From CAYWTX01 sp964461295 (GTDB lineage: Bacteria > Planctomycetota > Phycisphaerae > SM23-33): 5,846 nt of DNA. Of the stretch, positions 1 to 4,876 are shown one piece after another. The stretch lies in contig CAYWTX010000350.1 of assembly GCA_964461295.1 (NCBI GenBank), forward strand, positions 1-5,846, given 5' to 3'. The stretch's first letter is position 1; each line of letters begins with the position of its first letter. The position numbers and the translations under genes are program-made. The notes beneath the pieces were generated by a model. It had not been told where the DNA came from. It ran no database searches and was given only the letters and a program-made list of their open reading frames with translations.

Positions 1-949
1 GCAGCAGCGGGTTGCCGTTGAACAGCAGCGTCGAGACGCTCGCCACGAACATCATGTTGTAGGCGATCGTCCGCCCCAGCCCGGGGTTGATGTGCGCCCA
101 CACGATCGTCGCGACGGCCGCCACCGCCAACTCGACGTACATCCCGGCCGCGCCGACCATGATGCGGTGCAGGCGGCTGCGGAACGCCCAGGCGCTGGAG
201 GCGTCGACGTACGGCATGGGCGTGAACACCAGGAACATCACGCCCATGACGTGGACTTCGCCCCCCGTGCCGGTGATCGTGCCGAACCGCTTGCACGCGA
301 AGGCGTGCCCGAACTCGTGGATCACCTTGATGATGGTGAAGCTGAGGTACAGGTACGGCAGGTTGTTCACGTCCAGGATGCTGTCGGCCCGAGCGGCCAG
401 TTCGCCGCCGCGCCCGAGGATGAAGTAGACGCCGGCGGCGATCAGCGCCAGCCAGAGCACGAACCCGACGGGCGTGAACACCAGGCCGAGGATCTTCACC
501 CACGCGTTGAGAAAGCGGTCCGGGTCCAGCAGCGGCAGGCGGATGAACAGCAGGTTCGTGAGGAAGCCCTGCACCTCGCGGTTCACGCGCTTCTGGTAGC
601 GACGGAAGAGGCCCTCCGCGTCGGGCGCCAGTTCCGCGTGCAGCAGGTTCGACGTATACAACTGCCCCAGGAGCTGGATGGCCTCGCCCTGTGTGGGCGC
701 CCCGTCGCCAAGCTGCTCGCTGCACGCCTTCCAGACATCCGCGACCGGCCGACGGCCGTCCAGCAGGCCCACGAACCGGTACGCCGCCTCGTTGAGGCGG
801 AAGTACTGGTTGCTGGAAGGGTCCTGCAGGACGTGCCACATCTGCCCGCGGTAGTGCTGCCGATACACCTGCACGGTGGAGCGCAGCTTCGGCCGCAGTT
901 CCGCCACGCGATACCAGGATTCACTGAATGTGGGGCGATCGATGGGCAT
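1..949 (-). CDS. PqqD-like/M50 site-2-type zinc metalloprotease, C-terminus cut by window edge
   Basis: A membrane-embedded zinc protease of the M50 (site-2 protease) type; 316 residues from the start are visible. Residues about 34-103 look like a PqqD/RRE-type winged-helix domain (WHVLQDPSSNQYFRLNEAA, then LLDGRRPVADVW), a fold that in other systems binds peptides. Hydrophobic segments follow at about 152-177, 197-216, 233-248, 268-287 and 296-311. The second carries HEFGH at 211-215 (DNA 305-319), the HExxH zinc site with catalytic Glu. The last residues are NGNPLL, the start of the family's N-x-NPLL-x-x-D motif, so the third zinc ligand (Asp) should lie just beyond the left edge. Relatives often continue into more helices and a lipoyl/HlyD-like region, which cannot be checked here. 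The ATG directly abuts the TAG of the upstream GAF-HlyD gene, suggesting translational coupling; the nearest purine-rich ribosome site is weak. Substrate unknown; peptide maturation or export is inferred from the fold pairing. The family call is firm. Confidence 0.9.
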   Translation of the reverse strand, partial: MPIDRPTFSESWYRVAELRPKLRSTVQVYRQHYRGQMWHVLQDPSSNQYFRLNEAAYRFVGLLDGRRPVADVWKACSEQLGDGAPTQGEAIQLLGQLYTSNLLHAELAPDAEGLFRRYQKRVNREVQGFLTNLLFIRLPLLDPDRFLNAWVKILGLVFTPVGFVLWLALIAAGVYFILGRGGELAARADSILDVNNLPYLYLSFTIIKVIHEFGHAFACKRFGTITGTGGEVHVMGVMFLVFTPMPYVDASSAWAFRSRLHRIMVGAAGMYVELAVAAVATIVWAHINPGLGRTIAYNMMFVASVSTLLFNGNPLL

Positions 950-3253
950 CTACCACCACATCTCCATCCGCACCCAGTTGACCATCTTGCGGGTCCAGAT
1001 GTAGGCGAAGCTTCGCTTGCCGATGTCCACCTTGCCCAGGCCTTCCATCCCCGGCCGCAGCAGGTCCAACTTCTCGTCCAGGCGCGCATGCACTTTGAAG
1101 ACGTTCTGCTGCTCGACCACCTCGGCGACCGGGTCGATCCGCTCGACCGCGAACCCGATCCTGCGGTCCGGACGCGCCGCCGTCGCCAGTTCGCCCCGTA
1201 GCGGCAGGCCGGCCTTCTGCGCCTGCTCGTACGCCTGCTGCACATCGGCGATCAGATCCTCGGGCATCGACAACTCGGCCCGCAGGTCTTCCAGACTCGC
1301 CACCTGGAACAGCACGTTGCCCGACTCCACCGGCGCCCGCAACTGCCGCTTCAGGTCCCCTGCGGTCACGCACCCGTCAATCGCCGACACCAGCGTCGAC
1401 TGCCCGATGCGGTACTCCAGCAGGCGGATCTGCGCAGCCGCCTTGTCCGCCTGCGCCTGGGCCATCTGCGCCTCGGCCCGCTTCTCCTCGCTCTGGCCCG
1501 ACGCCGCCATCGATGCGTCTTTCTGCTTGAGATACCCCGCCATCTCCGCCTGGGCCGAGGAAAGCTGCAACCTCAGCTCGGCCGTCTCCAACTCGGCCAG
1601 CACCGTCGGGGCGGGCTTGATCGCCTCGCCCAGCGCCGCGGCCAGCAGCGAGCGGTTGAACTCCACCAGCCGAGCACCCTCCAACCGGCCTTCGCTGAAG
1701 TCCCTCCGCAGGTCCGCCTGGCGCGCGGTGAACCCATCGGCGTCCCACGCGGCGGCGTCGTACAGGCCCGGCCAGACGAGCAACCGGTTCAGGTCGTCGC
1801 GAACGGCCGCCTGCTCCTTGGCGGCGTTGGGGTCGGCAGCCCTGGCCATGGCCTGCTTCGCGGCGGCGCTCATCAGCGAAGCCACCCGCCTGGCGGGATC
1901 CTTCGACGCGTCGGTCAGCACGGATGCGACCTTCGCCCAGTCCCGCACGTCCTGCTCCCGAAGCAGCCACGAGGCCTTGCCGCCCTCTGCCCCCACCACC
2001 ACGTCGCCCGGCACCACGTACACGTGCGCCAGGTAGCCGTTGAATGGCGCCGGCACCACCTGCTGCGTGCGGGCCTCGAACGTGAACGACCCCTCGGCCC
2101 GGAACTCGCCTCGCGCCACGATCAGGAACACCGCCGCCGCGACCACCAGCAGAGCGATCAGCTTCACCCACGTGTGCTTGGCGCCCAGCAGCAGCGACAG
2201 GCCCTTCCGCGCCGCCGCCGCCGCCCGCGCGCCGAACCACCGGTCGCTTTCGTGCATCTCCAGCAGCCGCGGGCCCGTCAGGTCGCACGCAAGCCGCAGC
2301 GACTCCACCTCCTCCACCGTGAAGGGGTCCTCGATGCCCCGCTCCAGCGTCAGCACCGCCGCCGGCTGCCCCGCACGCCGCATCGGAAGGCTCAGCACCG
2401 TCGACGGGCCGTGCTTCTTGCCCAGTTCCCCCGCCGCCCGGCTGACAAACGTCGCCTCCGGCCGGCAGGGATACACGATTTCCACGTCCTGGTCGAGGGT
2501 CTCTTCCATGGCCGCCTCGATGTCCTGCACGAGCGACATCTTGCGGCTGAATTTCTCGGTGTGGCTGAGGGCCTTGAGCTGCACGTACCGGCCCTTGAGG
2601 AAGCCCATGCCCACGCGGTCGCACCGCCAGCGGCTGGACACCTCGTTGCACAGCGCCATCGCGGCCCCGGCGAAGCGGGCCTGCTCGTTGACGGCCGCCG
2701 TGGTCTCCATCGCCAGGCGCAGGCGGTTGATGTCGCCCTGGCGCTGCTGGAGGGTCAGCCGCATCTCGTACAGGCTCAGCAGGCTGACGGTCAACTCCAG
2801 CCGCTGCTGGACCACGCTGAGGACCTTGGGGTCGCCCGTGCCCACCAGGAACGACGCCAGGCCAGGCACGCCGCTGCCGCCCCGCAACGGCAGCATCACC
2901 AGGTGCTGGCCCGCCGGCTGGCCGTACATGTCCTCCGGCGAGTGCAGCGCCTTGATGGCGGTGTGTCCGCCCGCGGCCACGCCGGGGGCGCTCTCCGCCG
3001 ACTGGGCCAGCCACACCGGCGCCGCCGACCCGCCAGCCAGCGGCGGATACACCGCGATGATCTCCGTCCCGCGATCCGGCACCAGACGAAGAATCGCCCC
3101 GGCCTCGGCCGCCACAAGGTGGCACTGCACGGCCAGGAGGTTCAGCAGGAACTTCTCGGGCGGCCCGTCGAAGCGGCTAAGCCGCTCAATCATCTGGGCC
3201 ATCGTCGGCCGTTCGTGCTCCGAAGCCGGAACCCGCGCTTGATTGACCGTCAT
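950..3253 (-). CDS. GAF-domain/HlyD-family membrane fusion protein
   Basis: A 767-residue single-pass membrane protein joining cytoplasmic sensing to a periplasmic adaptor. Residues about 33-166 form a divergent GAF-like domain and about 188-334 a clearer GAF domain. A basic stretch precedes one membrane helix at about 363-382 (IALLVVAAAVFLIVA), which puts the GAF part in the cytoplasm and the rest in the periplasm. The first lipoyl half is near 397-420 (VVPAPFNGYLAHVYVVPGD) and the second near 621-652. About 200 mostly helical, Ala/Gln/Glu/Arg-rich residues lie between them, longer than an ordinary adaptor hairpin. A beta-barrel region follows, ending in the HlyD-like LRPGMEGLGKVDIG, then a Trp-rich tail (MVNWVRMEMWW). 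A GTG at 3265 would add four residues; the ATG at 3253 is preferred because GGGAA lies 5 nt upstream of it. The gene abuts the M50 gene and probably works with it. Other HlyD proteins join inner-membrane pumps to outer-membrane channels; no pump is visible here. What the GAF domains bind is unknown. Confidence 0.9.
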   Translation of the reverse strand: MTVNQARVPASEHERPTMAQMIERLSRFDGPPEKFLLNLLAVQCHLVAAEAGAILRLVPDRGTEIIAVYPPLAGGSAAPVWLAQSAESAPGVAAGGHTAIKALHSPEDMYGQPAGQHLVMLPLRGGSGVPGLASFLVGTGDPKVLSVVQQRLELTVSLLSLYEMRLTLQQRQGDINRLRLAMETTAAVNEQARFAGAAMALCNEVSSRWRCDRVGMGFLKGRYVQLKALSHTEKFSRKMSLVQDIEAAMEETLDQDVEIVYPCRPEATFVSRAAGELGKKHGPSTVLSLPMRRAGQPAAVLTLERGIEDPFTVEEVESLRLACDLTGPRLLEMHESDRWFGARAAAAARKGLSLLLGAKHTWVKLIALLVVAAAVFLIVARGEFRAEGSFTFEARTQQVVPAPFNGYLAHVYVVPGDVVVGAEGGKASWLLREQDVRDWAKVASVLTDASKDPARRVASLMSAAAKQAMARAADPNAAKEQAAVRDDLNRLLVWPGLYDAAAWDADGFTARQADLRRDFSEGRLEGARLVEFNRSLLAAALGEAIKPAPTVLAELETAELRLQLSSAQAEMAGYLKQKDASMAASGQSEEKRAEAQMAQAQADKAAAQIRLLEYRIGQSTLVSAIDGCVTAGDLKRQLRAPVESGNVLFQVASLEDLRAELSMPEDLIADVQQAYEQAQKAGLPLRGELATAARPDRRIGFAVERIDPVAEVVEQQNVFKVHARLDEKLDLLRPGMEGLGKVDIGKRSFAYIWTRKMVNWVRMEMWW

Positions 3254-3258
3254 CTGAG

Positions 3259-3263
3259 TTCCC
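3259..3263 (-). promoter_or_regulatory. Ribosome binding site for the GAF-HlyD gene
   Basis: On the minus strand GGGAA is followed by a 5-nt spacer and then ATG at 3253. It is a modest Shine-Dalgarno match, but it favours this ATG over the in-frame GTG at 3265, which has no purine-rich site upstream. Confidence 0.5.
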
Positions 3264-3265
3264 AC

Positions 3266-3286
3266 GTGTCAAGTGTCAGGTGTCGC
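3266..3286 (-). repeat. Three tandem 7-nt repeats (GCGACAC, CTGACAC, TTGACAC)
   Basis: Read on the minus strand, three consecutive heptamers share the core GACAC at exact 7-nt spacing. The last unit ends 12 nt before the ATG of the GAF-HlyD gene. The final unit contains TTGACA, identical to a sigma-70 -35 box, but there is no room for a -10 box before the start codon. Related units with the same period occur at 4839-4866 upstream of the sigma-54 activator. Function unknown: they could be a protein-binding array or a genome-wide short tandem repeat family. Confidence 0.7.
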
Positions 3287-3330
3287 CTGCACAAGCCTGT
3301 GCTCTCGTCCTGCTCGTTGGCACTATGCGC

Positions 3331-3364
3331 AAAACAAGAACCCCAGGGACGTAGGTCCCCGGGA
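3331..3364 (-). terminator. Intrinsic (Rho-independent) terminator after the DUF3467 gene
   Basis: On the minus strand, CCCGGGGAC pairs with GTCCCTGGG around a CTAC tetraloop, giving nine pairs with one G-U, extendable by two more wobbles. It is followed at once by the T-rich run TTCTTGTTTT (3340-3331). This is the classic form of an intrinsic terminator. It lies about 65 nt past the DUF3467 stop and about 78 nt before the GAF-HlyD start, so it should end the adaptor-DUF3467 transcript. There is no T-run on the other side, so it appears one-directional. Confidence 0.75.
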
Positions 3365-3393
3365 CTCCTGCGCTTCCATCTTGTGCTCCCAGG

Positions 3394-3421
3394 TTCCGGA
3401 TCCGGGATCGGAGTTCCGGTC
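3394..3421 (+). repeat. Degenerate TCCGG-rich repeat with a CCGGATCCGG palindrome
   Basis: The stretch can be split into four imperfect 7-nt units (TTCCGGA, TCCGGGA, TCGGAGT, TCCGGTC), and a perfect 10-bp palindrome CCGGATCCGG sits at 3396-3405. It lies just past the DUF3467 stop codon, before the terminator on the minus strand. The unit similarity is loose and no function can be assigned. The rest of the 175-nt gap (3254-3428) holds the terminator, the GACAC heptamers and a small GCACA/TGTGC inverted repeat at 3289-3302. I see no convincing promoter in it. Confidence 0.35.
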
Positions 3422-3428
3422 ACCGCCG

Positions 3429-3782
3429 TCAGACCTTGCGCCGCTTCTCGACGTCCAGCACCAGTTCGCCGAACTGCTGCTCGTGCTGGCGGATAAGCTG
3501 GCTCAGTGTGATCGCCAGCCGCTTGGCCGAAAAGTAGTTCATGACGACTCGCTGGGTCGCCTGGAAGACGATCTCCGGCGGCTGGCCCGCCGCCGTCGGC
3601 GGCGACACCAGGTTCAGGCCGAAGTCGACCATCACTTCCTCGGCCGTGCCGTTCGTGCGGAACGCGTTGGCGTACTGCGTTGCCATGTTCCGCTCGTCGA
3701 TCCGCAACCGGACCTGCTGCTGGCCGGTCTGCTGTGCCGCCTGCTGGTTCACGTCAACGGGTGCGGGAACGTTCTCTGCCAT
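3429..3782 (-). CDS. DUF3467 family protein
   Basis: A 117-residue soluble protein with no signal peptide or membrane helix, so probably cytoplasmic. After a Gln-rich leader (residues 1-23) it carries the DUF3467 pattern: VRLRIDERNMATQYANAFR near 24-42, TAEEVMVDFGLN near 46-57, QRVVMNYFSAKRL near 77-89, and a C-terminal helix with RQHEQQFGEL near 98-107. The length fits the family, which is small and of unknown function. The ATG at 3782 has a good ribosome site, AAGGAG, 8 nt upstream. It lies 87 nt downstream of the adaptor gene on the same strand, probably in the same transcript, and is followed by an intrinsic terminator. Its place between two adaptor genes suggests a role with the export module, but that is only an association. 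Family recognition is from memory of the motif pattern; a profile search would settle it. Confidence 0.85.
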   Translation of the reverse strand: MAENVPAPVDVNQQAAQQTGQQQVRLRIDERNMATQYANAFRTNGTAEEVMVDFGLNLVSPPTAAGQPPEIVFQATQRVVMNYFSAKRLAITLSQLIRQHEQQFGELVLDVEKRRKV

Positions 3783-3790
3783 GTGCCGAA

Positions 3791-3796
3791 CTCCTT
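3791..3796 (-). promoter_or_regulatory. Ribosome binding site for the DUF3467 gene
   Basis: AAGGAG on the minus strand lies 8 nt before the ATG at 3782. It is a near-ideal Shine-Dalgarno sequence and fixes the start. It implies the gene is translated independently of the upstream adaptor gene. Confidence 0.75.
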
Positions 3797-3816
3797 CGTT
3801 GGTCTGGTCCGTTGTG

Positions 3817-3833
3817 GCGATCCTGGGGATCGC
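3817..3833 (-). other. Perfect 7-bp hairpin in the adaptor-DUF3467 gap
   Basis: GCGATCC and GGATCGC flank a 3-nt loop in the 87-nt gap between the two genes. There is no T-run after it on the minus strand, so it is not a standard intrinsic terminator. It may be an mRNA processing or stability element between two genes expressed at different levels, or an operator-like dyad. It ends 20 nt before the DUF3467 ribosome site. Confidence 0.45.
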
Positions 3834-3869
3834 GGCATCGCGTATGTCGCCCCGCCTTCCGCTTGCGGC

Positions 3870-4772
3870 CTAGCGACTTCCCACTTTGGTCAGCTTCGCC
3901 TCTCCGGCGGGGAAGACAACCCGCACGTGCTGGCCGGCACGCCGGCCGGAGGGGTTGGGCGTCTCGACCGTCACGGTCACCGTCTCGCTGGCCGCATCGT
4001 CCACGTTCGCGATGAACGTGATCTTCCCCTCGGCCCGCACCGGCGGCTGGTCCTTGTCGCCCAGGAACTCCACCACCGCGGCCATGTCGGTCTTCAGGCC
4101 GTCGGCCTGCACCTTCGGCACGGCCACGTCCGTCTTCAGCGGGTCGATCTTCACCAGGCGGATGACCTTCTCCAACGCATCGGCCGACTCGCCCTGCTCC
4201 TTGAGCACCTTCAGCACAAAGCCGTCGATGGGACTGACCAGCCGCATGCGGTCGATCTGGGCCTTGGCTTCGTCGTGCTTGAGCTTCGCCTGCTTCTGCT
4301 CGAAACCGGCCAGTTGCACCGACAGGTCGGCGATCGTCACGTCCAGCTTGGCGTGATCGACTTCCAGTGCCGTCGCGCCGCCGTTGCGGCAGGCCTCTTC
4401 CATCTTCTTCAGGTCCACCTTCTTCTGGTCGAGCTGGGCCCTGGCCGCCTGCAGGCGGGTCGTATCCTCCTCCTGCGCCTTGAGTTGCTCGATCTGGATC
4501 CGCTCAGCCACGTCATCGAGCACCACCAGTTCCTGCCCGGCCTTCACCTGGTCGCCGTTCTTGACGAAGACCTTGGCGATCTGCCCCGGCCGGACGAAGG
4601 CTAAACTAACGTCCTTGCAGGGCTTAGTGATGGCTTCGACCTTCTGGTCACCCGCCTCCGCCCCCAGTGGCATGGCTGCCATGGCCCCGATGAACAACGC
4701 CGCTGCTGTCTTCATGCTGATTCCCATCCCGAACGGCTGCCCCGTGGCGAACGCACCATCTTCCTGCGACAT
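3870..4772 (-). CDS. Secreted HlyD/RND-type periplasmic adaptor subunit
   Basis: A 300-residue membrane fusion protein. A signal peptide begins near residue 20 (MKTAAALFIGAMAAMPLGA), with likely cleavage after AEA at 38-40. The first lipoyl half is at about 54-88 (KVFVKNGDQVKAGQELVVLDD), an alpha-helical hairpin at about 89-176 rich in Lys, Glu and Gln, the second lipoyl half at about 177-208 (SPIDGFVLKVL), then a beta-barrel up to GRRAGQHVRVVF near 277-288. This is the order seen in adaptors of RND and ABC efflux systems, here with a compact C-terminus. The ATG at 4772 is chosen because AAGGAGG lies 10 nt upstream; it gives a 19-residue extension before the signal peptide. The ATG at 4715 (residue 20) would give a more normal leader but has only a weak GGGA upstream. 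The mature part has two Cys (52 and 128) and no lipobox was seen. It heads the operon with the DUF3467 gene and diverges from the sigma-54 activator. No pump partner is visible. Confidence 0.88.
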   Translation of the reverse strand: MSQEDGAFATGQPFGMGISMKTAAALFIGAMAAMPLGAEAGDQKVEAITKPCKDVSLAFVRPGQIAKVFVKNGDQVKAGQELVVLDDVAERIQIEQLKAQEEDTTRLQAARAQLDQKKVDLKKMEEACRNGGATALEVDHAKLDVTIADLSVQLAGFEQKQAKLKHDEAKAQIDRMRLVSPIDGFVLKVLKEQGESADALEKVIRLVKIDPLKTDVAVPKVQADGLKTDMAAVVEFLGDKDQPPVRAEGKITFIANVDDAASETVTVTVETPNPSGRRAGQHVRVVFPAGEAKLTKVGSR

Positions 4773-4782
4773 TCCCGTGGAA

Positions 4783-4789
4783 CCTCCTT
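4783..4789 (-). promoter_or_regulatory. Ribosome binding site for the adaptor gene
   Basis: AAGGAGG on the minus strand, 10 nt before the ATG at 4772, is the strongest Shine-Dalgarno sequence in the window and decides the upstream start. It forms one arm of a short inverted repeat, CTCCTAAGGAG (4794-4784), so local pairing with the preceding CTCC could partly mask it. Confidence 0.7.
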
Positions 4790-4838
4790 AGGAGTATCGC
4801 CATTTCAGGCACTCCAGACAAGGAAATCTTCAGGGCGC

Positions 4839-4866
4839 TTGACACTCGACACCCCGCACTCGACAC
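4839..4866 (+). repeat. Four 7-nt repeat units (TTGACAC, TCGACAC, CCCGCAC, TCGACAC)
   Basis: Four consecutive heptamers on the plus strand all end in CAC; three share GACAC. The array ends 10 nt before the ATG of the sigma-54 activator. It is related in unit, period, orientation and distance to the array at 3266-3286 before the GAF-HlyD gene. Confidence 0.7.
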
Positions 4867-4876
4867 TTCCCTTTCG

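Larger units (their letters stand above)
4773..4876. promoter_or_regulatory. Divergent intergenic region between adaptor and sigma-54 activator
   Basis: These 104 bp must serve transcripts in both directions. Toward the activator, TTGACA (4839-4844) with GACACT (4862-4867) at 17-bp spacing is a poor sigma-70-like pair: the -10 matches three of six, and the -35 is part of the heptamer array. Toward the adaptor, TTGTCT (4821-4816) and GATACT (4798-4793) are 17 bp apart with four matches each, but transcription would then begin inside the ribosome site. No -24/-12 GG-N10-GC sigma-54 promoter was recognised on either strand. Promoter assignment is weak. Confidence 0.35.

Noticed and set aside
92..1201. 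Long plus-strand open frame of 369 codons
   Set aside because: It runs antisense to the M50 and GAF-HlyD genes; its His/Arg/Gln/Asp-rich translation has no family motif and arises from high-GC third positions of the real genes.
1377..3125. Minus-strand open frame of 582 codons overlapping GAF-HlyD in another frame
   Set aside because: Gly/Arg/Ala-rich with no recognisable motif, while the other frame shows GAF, membrane helix and lipoyl motifs.
3289..3302. GCACA-N4-TGTGC inverted repeat
   Set aside because: Only a 5-bp stem with no T-run or other context; such repeats are expected by chance in GC-rich DNA, so it is only mentioned with the intergenic region.
3318..3330. TGGCACTATGCGC resembling a sigma-54 -24/-12 promoter on the plus strand
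   Set aside because: The GG-to-GC spacing is two bases too short, and it points toward the antisense side of the DUF3467 gene rather than a gene start.
1017..3496. Plus-strand open frames at 1017-2036, 2024-3496 and 2040-3242
   Set aside because: All lie antisense to the GAF-HlyD gene, whose domain order is clear; their products are low-complexity Ser/Arg/Ala or His/Arg/Gln-rich.
3273..4604. Plus-strand open frame of 443 codons
   Set aside because: Antisense to the DUF3467 and adaptor genes; its Leu/His/Arg-rich product has no motif, and it would span the terminator and both ribosome sites.
4839..4866. Heptamer units as a CRISPR array or attachment site
   Set aside because: Units are 7 nt with no spacers and no integrase or cas gene nearby, so a short tandem repeat is the better description.
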